From: Sitta carolinensis
Taxonomy: Eukaryota; Chordata; Aves; Passeriformes; Sittidae
Direction of reading: 5' to 3'
Assembly (NCBI GenBank): GCA_032173965.1
Contig: CM063295.1
Coordinates: 1,550,001-1,614,000 of the forward strand
Length of the DNA stretch: 64,000 bases
Shown: positions 41,201 through 51,659 of the stretch, in pieces
Numbering within the stretch: position 1 is the first letter of the stretch
How the letters are laid out: each line of letters begins with the position of its first letter
Notes under the pieces: generated by a model
Database searches by the model: none
What the model saw: only the letters and a program-made list of their open reading frames with translations
Told to the model about the DNA's origin: nothing
Position numbers and translations under genes: made by a program

Positions 41201-43203
41201 GTGCTCCTGTTCCCTCCCAGCACCCCGGCAGGATCAGGCCCCCCGGGAGTCGAGAGGTGGGTTTTGATTAATTTTCAGGCATTATAAATAAATTTCAGGC
41301 GAGAGGGGAATCGTGAGTGCTGCAGCTAAAAATAACCTGTCTCACACCAGCAGCTCCTGGTGGGGAGCAGCCCGTGTCCACAGGCAGCCCAGGGGACATG
41401 GGGACAGCAGTGCTGGGGGCCAGCCACTGCCCCACGGTGACACCCCCAGGGCCAGGGCATTGCCAAGCCCCCCAACCAGAGTCCAGTGGCACCCACAGTG
41501 GAGGTGGTGCCCCCAGAGAGGGGGTGAACCCCTGGGATGGGTGCACCTTGGGACATAGCTGCCAAAGATGGGTGCAGCCCCTGAAGACAAGTGTACCCCA
41601 GGAGATGGGCGCAGCCCCCCAAAGATCAGTGCAGCCCCCCAGGATCAGAGCACCCCAGGAGATGGGTACAGCCTGAGAGATAAGGGCAGCTCCCAGAACT
41701 GGATGCAGACCCCAAAGATGTGTGCACCCCAGGACTTGGGGACCCCACTGCGAGACACACACACAGCCCTTGAAGATGGGTGGGTGCCACGGAGATGAGT
41801 ACAGCTCCTCAAGGTCAGGGCACCACAGGAGATGGGGGCACCCCTGGGGAAATAATGGGGGCACCCCTGGGGAATAATGGGGGCTATCCTGGCTATCAGC
41901 CACACTGCAGCGTGTCCAGGACCCAGGAAGGAGGTTCCCCAGGAATTTTGGAGGAAGAGCTGGGGCCACCCCGATGCCTGCTCATGGCCCCCACGGCAGT
42001 GCCCACCCACCACAGGCTCACCTGGAGAGGTGGACACGTTTCTCAGTGAACTGGCCGGGGCCGTGGACAGGGTCCTCGTGGGGCTCGTTCTTCACCACCT
42101 CCACGCCCTCGCCCTTCTCGCTCTCCTGGTGGCTGTGCTTGCTGATGGTGTAGAGCTGCCCAACGCGGTACTGCAACCACAGCGCCCGCCCTCAGTGCCA
42201 CCGGCCCCGGCACAGCCTGGGGGCTGAGCCGCGCTGCCGAGAGGGGAAACTGAGGCACGGAGCAAGGGGTGGCAGACTCTGAGCCGTGCAGCGGGCAGGG
42301 GGTTCCTGGGGCACCTCGTGTGTCCCCCCGTGTCCCTAGGCTGTCCCAGCTCCCAGGCAAGGGCTGGATCCTGCTCTCCCTGTGCTCTCCCAGTGCCTTG
42401 CAGAATGCCTGGAGGTTTTCTGCTCGGCAGACTACCTGGGAGCCAGGGAAAAAATGTGCATCTATGTGCTATATCTGTATGTGTCTATGTCAGATAACCG
42501 TAAGGATGTATATGTGTATATGGGGATGCAGCTGTGCAGTTAGGGTTTGACTGCTCTGCTGAAGATCCCATCCACCACTGCAATCGCCAGCAAGATTTTA
42601 CCACCCCGCCCTGCCTAAATTAAAACCTTCCGCAGGAGCGACCAGGGAGGGATGGCACTGCCCAGGGTGGACACCACAGTAGCTCCCCGCTCCCCAAAAC
42701 GTGGGCACCAGGTGCTCACGAGAGACCTTTGCCCAGGGGCGCTGCCAGCTGTCAGCGCTGGCTGCCGATGGCATTCAGGCTCCCTGCCGGAGCAGGGATG
42801 GAGTTTATGGTCCTTGTCGTGCCACGGGCATCCAAACCCCCGGCGCCCCTCGCCTGCTGGTCCGTCCCCTGCTCCTGCTGCGCCCCGGTGGGGCTCTGTG
42901 CCCCAAGATCGCCGTGCCCCGGGACGGGACGTGCCCCACCTGCACCCCAAAGTACGGCTCAGCTCTGGCACGGCACATCCCGAGCCCAGCACGCCCCGGT
43001 CCCTGCCACAAGCCGCGCCACGAGGAGACAGCAAAGGCGTCACCGCGTCCCTCTCAGGGCATGAACCGACCCCCCGGCGCTGCTCGGAGACCCGCAGCCC
43101 CAGCCCCTCCATCGCTGCGCCCCCGACGCCCCCGGGACCCCCGCCCGGCGCTCACCTCCTCGGTGGTGAGCGGCATGCAGATGCGGTACTCCTTGACGAG
43201 CAT
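38232..43203 (-). CDS. PITPNC1-like class II phosphatidylinositol transfer protein, long isoform
   Basis: Soluble RdgB-beta-type lipid transfer protein (PI/phosphatidic acid exchange, cytosolic). Exons: 43203-43156, 42170-42022, 40663-40575, 40411-40404 (8 nt), 39969-39898, 39812-39717, 39633-39478, 39403-39340, then last exon 38495-38232. The ATG has a strong context (GCCACC). Segments: [88 protein letters not shown]. These are very close to PITPNC1 but not identical, so a paralogue is likelier than PITPNC1 itself; I cannot exclude PITPNC1. The last exon reads [19 protein letters not shown] and later, after two one-base frame changes at about 38322 and 38309, [14 protein letters not shown] and a TGA at 38234-38232. 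With both bases restored it is 315 aa; human PITPNC1 long form is 332 aa. Confidence 0.88.
38640..39260. repeat. GCAGG-rich degenerate repeats flanking the alternative last exon
   Basis: Clusters of GCAGGCAGC and GGCAGCGCAGG at 38690-38760 and 39060-39240, on both sides of exon 38937-38855 in the PITPNC1-like gene. Confidence 0.5.
38855..38937 (-). CDS. Alternative last exon of the PITPNC1-like gene (short isoform)
   Basis: This exon follows a consensus acceptor and starts in the same phase as exon 38495-38232, completing the codon left by the donor at 39340. It encodes [20 protein letters not shown], then KLGSQHP and TAA at 38857-38855. It resembles exon 38495 ([19 protein letters not shown]) and so looks like an ancient tandem exon duplicate used as a mutually exclusive 3' end. 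Human PITPNC1 also has two C-terminal forms (332 and 268 aa). Here the short form would be 254 aa, and its reading frame has no break. A poly(A) signal specific to it was not found. Confidence 0.8.
40000..40340. repeat. Degenerate CCCAAGGGACACCCA repeats, intronic
   Basis: Irregular 20-40 bp units of the type CCCTGAGGGACACCCATCCC in the intron between the 8-nt microexon and exon 39969-39898. Confidence 0.6.
40730..41230. repeat. Degenerate CCCCAGGACCCTCACCTGCAC repeats, intronic
   Basis: About 15 irregular units of 20-40 bp. A second CA/GATGGGTGCA-type array runs from 41480 to 41880 in the same intron of the PITPNC1-like gene. Confidence 0.6.
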
Positions 43204-43386
43204 GGTGGCACGGCCAGGGGCACAGGGCACGGCGGGCAGCACGGGGGTCAGGCGGAGGCGTGCGCGCTGCCGGGGACACAGCTCATGGCGGGGCCGGGGA
43301 GCGGGGGGGCCGCGCCGCTGCCTCCCACGCTGCCGTCCCAGCGCCCCGCTCGAGGCAGCCGCCCCGCTCGCCGTGACTTCACGAGC

Positions 43387-43400
43387 GTTGCCATGGCAGT
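43387..43400. promoter_or_regulatory. X-box-like RFX site upstream of the PITPNC1-like gene
   Basis: GTTGCCATGGCAGT, 184 bp upstream of the ATG at 43203, within a CpG-rich block. It matches the RFX palindrome GTTGCC-AT-GGCAAC except for the last two bases. Confidence 0.4.
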
Positions 43401-44344
43401 GGCGTGAGGTCACCCGTGCGAGAAGCAGCCTGGGTGTACCCAGCTGGGGACACCCCGGCACCCCAAAACCCTCCCGGCGTTAACCCCTTCCCTGCCAGGC
43501 AGGCAAACGCGTCCCTACGCAGCTGTCTTGGAGCACACGTGTGTGTGTACCACCACCACCACACACCACCCCCCCACCCCAAAATAAGGTGCCATCCCTT
43601 CGGGGTGCCACATCCCCACCCAGCTGTGGTGGCCAGTGCGGCAAGAGGGTTGCAGGGACATGAGGATGGGGTCAGACCTGCCCGATGTTCCTGGGGACCC
43701 CCCTCTGGGCGCCCACACTGTCCTGTCCTGAGGGGTGCTCCCCGGGAGCAGAGGGCCATGTCCCTGGTGTAGGACATCCCTTCCCTAGGCAGGAGCTGGA
43801 CCCCCTTCCCCGAGGCTTCCTCCAGCACCTGTCCCAGCCAGCACCTGCCCTAGGGCTGCCCCCCAGCACCCACCCCAGCCATGGCACTGCCAGGCTGTCA
43901 CACTCCCTCCCCTCTCCTGCCAGGGCTGGGGATGCTCAGAGTGAGTATCAGGACATCCCAGGGGGCTCCTGGACGTGTCCCGCAGCCCCACAGAGAAGGA
44001 AGGGGACATGGAACCTCCTGAAAGTCACCCTGGATGGGGGATCAGGCCTTTGAAGGGCAGATGGGGGCTCACACGGGGTTTTGTCTGGAGGCAGCTCGTC
44101 CAGCTGGGGACACAGGGACATTCTTGGAGATATAGGGTCATAGCGGGACACAAGGGCATCTTTGGGGCCACCGAGGAACACAGGAGTGTCCCTGGGGCCA
44201 CAGAGCCATTTGAGGCTACAGGGGCATCCCTGGGGGACACAGGGACGCCCTGCTGACAGGGCAGAGGGCTGGGTGCTGGTGCCAGGTTGCAGGGACCCCA
44301 GTAGAGTCAGCCCCGGCAAACGGGAGGTGACACCCCGGGGACTC

Positions 44345-44640
44345 ACCGGAGCACCGCAGGGCACGGCATTCCCTCCCCATCCCGGCAGCTCAGCCCGGCC
44401 CCCGCCGGGTGGGACAGGAGGAGCCCCCCGGCCGGGCTCAGCCGCCCCTTCCCCTCCGCCGTCCGCGGCCGCATCCCCCCCGGGCCGGGCCCCGCCGCTC
44501 CCCGCTGCCCGCACTCACCGGCCCGCGGCGGTGCCCGCTCCCACCGCCGCCGCCGCCGCCCGCCGCCGTGCCCCGGCCGTCCCGGGCCGTGCGCAGGAGC
44601 GGCCGCCCCCCGCACCGCCTCCCGCGCCGCGGCACACCGA
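44345..44640 (-). promoter_or_regulatory. CpG island with two splice-donor motifs, possible 5' non-coding exons
   Basis: CGG-rich sequence with consensus donors GTGAGT on the minus strand just after 44519 and after 44347. It could supply alternative first exons of the PITPNC1-like gene, whose ATG is 1.1-1.3 kb downstream. No coding potential was recognised. Confidence 0.3.
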
Positions 44641-44778
44641 CCCCTAGGGGGAGGAATGCACCGGCACCGCACCGGCACCGCACCTGGACCCGCACCGCAG
44701 TGACAGCCACACCGGCATGGACACACGGGCACCGGCACCGCAGTGACAGCGGCACCGGCACCACGGTACCGAGAGACC

Positions 44779-45410
44779 CACCGGCACCGGGGCACCCCTG
44801 GCACGGCACGGACCGGCACCGGGGCACCCCTGGCACGGCACGGACCGGCACCGGGCCACCCCTGGGCCGCACTACCGGCACCGGGGCCCCTCGGCACGGC
44901 CGGACCGTGCCACCGGCCGCCCCCTGGCAGGAGCGGCCGCCACCGCGCACCCCTCCGCGCCGGCACGACCGCCCCAGGGGGCACCCCTGGCACGGCACGG
45001 CACCGCACCTGGCGCACCCCAGTGCAGCACACCGGCATGGACACACGGCACCGCACGCAGGCAGCGGCACCGGCCACGGACGAGGCCCGGCACCGGTGCA
45101 CCCATGGCACGGCACGGCACCGGCACCGGGGCACCCCTGGCACGGCACGGACCGGCACCGGGGCACCCCTGGCACGGCACGGACCGGCACCGGGGCACCC
45201 CTGGCACGGCACGGCACCGGCACCGGGGCACCCCTGGCACGGCACGGCACCGGCACCGGGGCACCCCTGGCACGGCACGGCACCGGCACCGGGGCACCCC
45301 TGGCACGGCACGGCACCGGCACCGGGGCACCCCTGGCACGGCACGGCACCGGCACCGGGGCACCCCTGGCACGGCACGGCACCGGCACCCCCCTGGCACG
45401 GCACGGCACC
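44779..45410. repeat. 32/33-bp GC-rich minisatellite
   Basis: Two copies at 44779-44870, then about ten at 45095-45400, of GGGGCACCCCTGGCACGGCA plus CGGCACCGGCACC. The first unit intervals are 32 bp (GGACC variant), later ones 33 bp. Because 33 is a multiple of three, several long open frames with 11-residue repeats arise on both strands. Confidence 0.9.
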
Positions 45411-45429
45411 GGGGCTTCCCGCACCCACC

Positions 45430-46840
45430 AGGTCTCAGGTCCTCCCAGCGACCCTCAGCCGCGCCGTGTGCCCCAGCTGGGAGAAGCCCCGGTGGGGCTC
45501 CTGGGCTGCGCCCCCCGGGAGCCCCCAAAGCTCCTCCAGCCACTCACCTGCACCCCGCTGCCAGCCTGGGCCCTGTTCCTCAGCCTCCCCACACCCCGCG
45601 TGCTGGCACTGCCCATGTGCCATCCACAGCCACACGTTACCAGCACGGCTCATCACCAGTGACACCGCTGTCACTCCCTGCGCCTCCCGTCCTCCTTCCT
45701 CTGCCAATTTCCATCATTCTGGGCACTGTCAATACCCAGGGCTCGAGTGCCGTACTGAGCTGTGCCTTGCCACTGTCATTTTCCTGTTATTTCCTCCCAA
45801 AATTCTGCCATTCCTTCCTGCCCCGCTGCCTGGGGTGCAGGGGAGTAGCCCATCAGTGCCAGGGTGATGGCCACTCTGGGGACAGGATCTGGCAAAGGGG
45901 ACACCCAGCAGGCCGCCCTATGGTGTTGCCATCACTGGCACTGCTGGGACACAGCACTGCAGTGGCCCTGGCACTGGCCATAGAAGTCCCACCTGCCCAG
46001 GCACTGTGGCACCTGTGGGATCTTTAGTGACTGCCAGTCTGTGCCATCTCCTGCTGGTGGGGACCCCACTTTGTGCCACCCTGTGAGCCCCAGGGCAGTG
46101 GTGATGGGCACCGCTTTGGCCCTGGCAGCCCCAAGGCAGCGGGGATGGCCCCAGGCTGTGGCCAGGACGAGAAGTGGCAGAAAGAGCAGCATGGGGACAG
46201 TGGCCCCAAAACCTGCCAGGGTGCCCCACAGGCACCCATCCCACATCCGGGAGCGCGGTGCCAGGAGCTCTGCCCGCAGGCACACCTTCCCCTGCCTGCC
46301 CTGCACTGCTGCCTTCTTCTCACACACCAGCCCGTGGTGTCACTGTCACCCTGTGATGTGTGTCAGCTCTGGGGGCACTAGGCAGCAGCCACCCCCCTCC
46401 CCATTTTCCCCCAGGGAGGGGCCACCACAGCAGCCCCAAAGGGGACTCCAGCCTATGTGGCTGGGACCAAACCCAGCAGGGCTCCCACTGGGGTGACTGT
46501 GGTGGTGACAAGGACCCGGCCATGCTGGTGACAAGTACCTGGCGGGCTCTCAGCCCCCCCAACAGCTGCATTCCTCCTGAACCTGTTTGGCAGGGCCCTG
46601 CACAGGTGCCAAGAGAAAGGCATCCGGGTTGGGCTTTTCCTGGTCATGCCCTGCTTCACTCCAGTGCCGAGTCAACAAGGAGTAGAAAGGATTTTCTGGA
46701 GCCCGGTGCCCCCACAGTGCTGCTGGTGCCCCCCAAAGCCACCCGTGGCTCCCAGTGAAAATGGTGCCCCCCAGTTTCTCAGCCCCCAGCAGAGATCCTG
46801 CAGAAAGTTGGGAAGAGGAAGAAAGAGGAGGCAGAAACAA
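45430..46840. other. Intergenic, no gene recognised
   Basis: Between the GC-rich minisatellite and the MYADM-like 3' end. The sequence is moderately GC rich with CACTG/GCAC short runs. No conserved exon, mobile element or structured RNA was seen on either strand. Confidence 0.5.
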
Positions 46841-46856
46841 GTGAAAACCGACCCAA

Positions 46857-46862
46857 TTTAAT
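46857..46862 (-). terminator. Poly(A) signal ATTAAA of the MYADM-like gene
   Basis: TTTAAT on the plus strand, 217 bp downstream of the stop codon on the coding strand; this gives a short 3' UTR. Confidence 0.6.
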
Positions 46863-47078
46863 CCCAAAGCCCCCTCAAGCTCCGGTGTTCGGGAGCCCCT
46901 CGTGGCCCCTCCAGCCCCCCTGCCCGTGCAGCCCGCGGGGTCCCAGGCTGAGCGCACCCCTGGAGCACCCCCGGCTCTCTGGACACGGAGCTTTCCGAGG
47001 CATCGGCCCCTTCCTCAGCTCCGCCGGCACCGCCGGCACCCAGCCGCGTCCCACCACCCTGAGCCCCGCCCCGAGCCC

Positions 47079-47939
47079 TTAGGGAGGTGCCCTGAAAAAG
47101 ACCATCCTGGTGGAGTAGACCAGGTCCACCAAGTAGGCGATGAGGTTGAAGATGGTGAGGAAGGTGACCCCCAGGTGCTTGTTCCACCAGCAGTCCATGT
47201 CGCAGGGATTGGGGCGGCTCCGACCCCGGAAGCTGTAGAGAGGCCAGAGGATGGTGGCAGTGAAGTACATCAGCATGGCCAGGAAGTTGTACCCCACCAG
47301 CATCTTCTCCAGCGGGCAGGGAATGTAGCTGAGGCAGCGGCCGATGGTGAAGATGATGATGAGGAGGGTGAAGATGAAGCAGATGGAGTAGACAGCCACG
47401 CACCACATCAGGCCAGGTTCTCCACTGTATCCATCCAGCAAGGAGAAGATCAGGCAGGCCACATAGGCTTCAAAGACCTTGAGGAGCCCAGGCACGGTGG
47501 AGAGGAAGCTGCTGATGTCCCCTGGCTTGGCGCGGGTCAGGGACACCTCGACGGCGTAGGCGAGGAAGCAGAGGCAGGAGGTGGTGGTGGCCACGGCCTG
47601 CCGGGCACACCGGCTGCTGCTGCAGGGGCTGCTGATGAAGGTGGTAGGGAAGACCACCGAGGAGGTGAAGACCATCAGAGCCGCCAGCATGGAGAAAGCC
47701 GAGGTGAAGTCATCCCAGGAGAGCGGCAGCAGGGGGTAGAGCTCCAGCAGCTCCAGCAGCAGCACCAGCAGCGTCACGATGAAGCAGAAGCACCAGGTGA
47801 ACATGCACCACGTTCCGTAGGGACCCCCGAAGATCCCCGTGGAGGCCACCAAGCTGAAGGTGAGGCAGGACAGCACGACGGCGAAGAGCCGGGCGATGCC
47901 CACCCAGGAGGTCAGGGCGCCCAGGTTCACCGTGGCCAT
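47079..47939 (-). CDS. MYADM-like myeloid-associated differentiation marker, single coding exon
   Basis: Intact 286-aa membrane protein with two MARVEL domains of four membrane segments each (roughly residues 13-35, 43-64, 76-98, 113-133 and 148-167, 180-202, 213-235, 257-280). Family signatures are present: SLVASTG, WCMFTWCFCF, LSWDDFTSAF, VEVSLTRAKPG, TVPGLLKVFEAYVACLIF, WCVAVYSICF, NLIAYLVDLVYS. MYADM proteins sit in lipid rafts and affect membrane ordering and Rac1 targeting; that role is family knowledge. It lacks the Ser/Thr-rich N-terminal tail of human MYADM and is nearer to MYADM than to MYADML2 by eye. The first ATG is used because membrane segment 1 follows at once. An ATTAAA lies about 220 bp downstream of the stop. 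Confidence 0.9.
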   Translation of the reverse strand: MATVNLGALTSWVGIARLFAVVLSCLTFSLVASTGIFGGPYGTWCMFTWCFCFIVTLLVLLLELLELYPLLPLSWDDFTSAFSMLAALMVFTSSVVFPTTFISSPCSSSRCARQAVATTTSCLCFLAYAVEVSLTRAKPGDISSFLSTVPGLLKVFEAYVACLIFSLLDGYSGEPGLMWCVAVYSICFIFTLLIIIFTIGRCLSYIPCPLEKMLVGYNFLAMLMYFTATILWPLYSFRGRSRPNPCDMDCWWNKHLGVTFLTIFNLIAYLVDLVYSTRMVFFRAPP

Positions 47940-47989
47940 GCTGCGGCCGCTCTGCCCCGCCGCGCCGGGCAGGGGCTGCTGCCCGCGCC

Positions 47990-47999
47990 GCTTATCTGG
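47990..47999 (-). promoter_or_regulatory. GATA-type motif upstream of the MYADM-like gene
   Basis: Minus strand CCCAGATAAG about 50 bp upstream of the ATG in GC-rich sequence. The motif is short and could be chance. Confidence 0.25.
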
Positions 48000-48719
48000 G
48001 TGCTGGGCAGGGGTGGGGCGCAGGGCGGGGACCCGCCAGCCCCCCCGAGCCGCCCGTGCCGAGGACCCCCGGCTCTGCTGCCGCTGCCACCGGTGCCGCT
48101 GGGGGCTGGCGGCCAGGACAGGTGTGGATCATTAACGCGGGGCTGGGCAAAGGGCGGAGACGCCGGAGCCTTGCGGAGGGGCCGGGGCGGGCAGGAGGCC
48201 ACCATGTGCCACCGCCCTGGCAGCGGGCCCCAGCCCTGCCCACGGCAGGAGGGACAAAAGGGACTTTCATGCACCCCCAGTGCACCGGGGGGGGGCCACC
48301 CAAGCACCTTGGCAGGTACCAGGGTTCGGCAGCCAGCGGGGCAGCACCCACCGGTTCCCCCTGAGGGGTTTAGGGGCTGCACGCAGTACAGTGCCCCTGA
48401 CACCTACAGCTGGGTGTAGCCCCTTCACACCCCTGCAGGCAACACCTCCACACCCCTCTGGCACCTCCACACCCCTCCGGCACCTCCACCACTTGATAAG
48501 CAGCTCAAAGTCCAGCTGTGCCAGCTGCCTCACTGGGCAGGGTGGGTGAGGTGAGCATGGGGAGGGCATCTGCACCCTGGCACACCCCACAGGCAGCACC
48601 TCCACTTCCCCAGCGTGCCTGGGGTGGGGCCCAGCAGCCAGAGCAGCACAGGAGGGTGGTGGCGCATCAGAAGTTGGGAGTCCAGCAGGAGGGTGAAGGC
48701 TGAAGGCTCTGGATAAACC

Positions 48720-48725
48720 TTTAAT
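48720..48725 (-). terminator. SEPTIN12: SEPTIN12 poly(A) signal ATTAAA
   Basis: TTTAAT on the plus strand, 186 bp past the SEPTIN12 stop. Confidence 0.6.
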
Positions 48726-48910
48726 GTCACACAGGGTCCGGGGGGCTGTGCTCGTGGCAGAGTGTGGGGATGAGCATGGGACCCATGGCAGGGCAGCTGG
48801 GCACTCTAGAGGGGGGCTCTTCACCCCAGGCAGGTTCCTGGCACAGCCATGGTGGGCAGGGGTGGGCACTGCCATGGGGTCCAGTGGTGATCTGGGGGGC
48901 ACAAGGTGGC

Positions 48911-51659
48911 TCACAGGTGGCTGCTGGCCTCGCCCTTGCCGGGCAGCCCATTGAGGGGGCTCAGCCCCGGCCGGTTGCTCTCGTTCAGCCGCCGCACGCG
49001 GTAACTCTCGTAGTGGACGTTGTGGGTGATGTCCTTCAGGTCCTGCAGGTGTGACCTGCCCGGGATGGCAGGGGAAGGAAGGGCATCATGTCACTGTCCC
49101 CCCCTCCCTGCTGTCCTGCTGTCACCCCGTGGGGTTGCAGCACTCCCTGCCCAGTCCCCCGCTCACCGGATCAGCAGGTCCCGCAGCAGGGGGAACTCGC
49201 AGTGTGCTGGGTTCTCCACTGCAAAGCAAGGCAGAGGGGCAGGGTTGGCAGGAGGGCTCAGTGGTGCTGGGATGCCCGGGCAGCACTTCCTGGCACGCTC
49301 TGGGTGCCACTGGAGCACAGATCCATGCCATGCCACATGCCATGGCTCAGCATCCCCGCAGGCAGGGACACACCCGTGGGTGCTGCTCCCTGCCCCTGCG
49401 GCGGGCTGAGAGCTGGGAGGGGCTCTGCTCACCTTCAATGATGCCCCACTTGGTCTTGCGGCCCAGCACGCGTTTGCCGTTCACCTGGTGCTCCTGGTCT
49501 GCCCCCACCACGGCGAAGGGAATCTTCTCCTGCCGGCACAGGGGCTGTGCTCGCCCTGGGTGCTGCTCCCCCAGGGTCCCCAGGGCACCTGCTGGGCTCC
49601 CCAGGGTCCCTGTCCCCCACCCTGCTCCCCAGGGGCTGGCCCCCTGCATGCCACACCCTGGCACTCACACGAATCCTGTCGTTCAGGGCCCTGTCTTCGG
49701 GGTCCTGATCGAAGTCCTCCTGCGGGTACACGCTGATGGCGTGGGTCTTCAGGTCCTCCTGGATCTGCAGGATACAGGCCTTGAGCCGGGGCTGGGGGGC
49801 ACACAGGGCAGCCCGGGAGCCCCTCGGGGACCTGTCCTCACCCGCTGCTTGAATTCTGCCCGTTCCTCCAGGGTGAGCGTGTCCGCCTTGGCGATCACCG
49901 GCACCACGTTGACGATCTTGCTGAGCCGCCGCATGAACTCCAGGTCGAGCGGGCGCAGCCTGGCAAGGGCCATGTCACCCCAGGGTGTCCCCACCTCTGT
50001 CACCGGGGGGTGGCCCCACCACTACCACCCCAGGGTGGTCACTCTGAGGTGACCCCAGCACCGTCACCCCGAGGTCACCTTCCCCATTACCACCCCAGGT
50101 TGATACCCTATCTCTGTCACCCAGGAGTGACCCCACCACCACCATCCCAGGGTGACACAACCACCCCACAGTGACCATCCCACCACTGTCATCATGGGGT
50201 GACCACACCACTGCCACTCCAGAGTCACCCTGAGGTGCCTTCACCACCATCACCTCAGGGTGAGCCCATCACCTCAGGGTGACACAACCACCCCATAGTG
50301 GCCCCATGACCTATGGGTGCTGTGAGTGGGGACTCACCAGTGACCTGTGGGGGGGACAAAGTAGACACATCCATGGACCCGAGTGTCCGGGATCTTCCTC
50401 TTGCGGGTGATGAGGATCTCCTCCCGCAGGTATCTCTCGTACTGCTCGTTGATGTATTTGATGATGGGGTCCCAGCTGAGGAGGAGGAGTTGAGGGACAG
50501 CACTTAAGCTCAACCCCTACCCCAAACTGCCACACTCAGAGCTGGGCTCCTGCACCCCATTATGTCCTACCAGTTCTCATTGTTGATCTGGTCCCCAAAC
50601 CCTGGTGTGTCGGTCACTGTCAGCTTCATCTTCACCCCCTTCTCCTCGATGACTGTGGGGCAGAGAGGTAGGTCAGCGGGGAAGAAGCATTGGGAAAAGC
50701 AGGGGACCAAGCATGGAGGATATTTTGAGGCTGTGAACACAGCCTCAGACCCCCACCCCAGTGCCCTGCTTCTCCCAAGGGCTGGTGGGACACGGCCCCA
50801 TGGCAGTGACCTTACCGTGGGTGATGGACTGGAGCTGCACTGTTTTGGGAATCCGTTCCTCCTGGCCAGGCTGTGAGGATTTGCGGCTCACCTTGGACTT
50901 GAAGAGGGTGTTCACCATCGTGGACTTCCCCAGCCCGCTCTGCCCTGAGGGGACACCAGCAGCTCTGGTTTGTCCCCCAGGGCAGTAACATCTTGATAGT
51001 TTCTTGGGAGCAACCCAGAGGCTCGGATAATTCTGGTTTACCCCCAAATAAATTCCTTCCCCAAGGCAATAACCCCTTGGTATCCATTTGGGAGCATCCC
51101 AGAGGCTGGGACAGTCCATTTTATCCCAGGAAAAAAATTGTTGACCTAGGTCATAAACCCTGGTACACATCTGGGAGCATCCCAGATTGTGCTAGTCTGC
51201 TTTATCTTCCAAATAAATTTACTCCCCAAGATGATAGCCCCTCAATATCCATTTGGGAGCATCTCAGAGGTTGGGATGAGCTCACCTGTCAACATTACTA
51301 TGCTATGGGGTACGGGATATTACTCCTTTTTAAATGTTTGCCACTTAAATCAGCGAAAACACTTAAATTTCCTTAAAATCCCTTAAAAGCATGATTTCCC
51401 CCGGCATGGTGGAATTGGAGCCAGTATTCCCACCCCAACAACCAGGAGCAAACCCCAGTGCGTGGTGCTCACCCACAACCATGATGTTGAACTCAAAGCC
51501 TGTCTTCATGGTTTTGATTTTCATCTGGTCGAGCACAGCTTCAATTCCCACGTAGCCAAAGAGCTGGCAACCCACGGGGCCGGGCGCCATGGAGAGGGGC
51601 ACCGCCCCCTCCTCCTCCTCCTCCTCTTCCTCCTCCTCCGGCACGGCCGGCGGCTCCAT
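48911..51659 (-). CDS. SEPTIN12: SEPTIN12, complete, 9 coding exons
   Basis: Septin GTPase of the sperm-tail annulus. Exons: 51659-51473, 50944-50816, 50652-50571, 50475-50338, 49959-49842, 49764-49669, 49529-49433, 49218-49167, 49055-48911. They sum to 1044 nt and 347 aa (human 358) with an unbroken frame. GTPase motifs: G1 [10 protein letters not shown]3 DTPGFGD, G4 AKAD; the septin signature region [20 protein letters not shown] and the C-terminal [19 protein letters not shown] are present. It belongs to the SEPTIN3 group (no long C-terminal coiled coil). The N terminus has a run of ten Glu interrupting PAVPEE...GAVPLSM. The start is the first Met after an acceptor-like site, so an upstream non-coding exon is likely. 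SEPTIN9 or SEPTIN3 are less likely because [13 protein letters not shown] and [11 protein letters not shown] match SEPTIN12 best. Confidence 0.93.
49980..50335. repeat. Degenerate CACCACCATCACCCCAGGGTGA repeats, SEPTIN12 intron
   Basis: About 13 irregular units of 20-35 bp fill the intron between exons 50475-50338 and 49959-49842. Confidence 0.65.
50985..51285. repeat. About 80-90 bp tandem repeat, SEPTIN12 intron 1
   Basis: Four diverged copies containing TTGGGAGCATCCCAGAGGCT, then a TTTATCCC/AAATAAATT segment and CCCCAAGG-AATA-CCCCT, starting near 51001, 51088, 51169 and 51252. Confidence 0.75.

Noticed and set aside
44343..45867. Long Arg/Gly/Ala-rich frames on both strands (up to 417 codons)
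   Set aside because: Direct consequence of the 32/33-bp minisatellite lacking stop codons; several frames are open equally.
46902..48419. 505-codon plus-strand frame
   Set aside because: Antisense shadow of the MYADM-like gene; the minus-strand product has eight membrane segments and family motifs.
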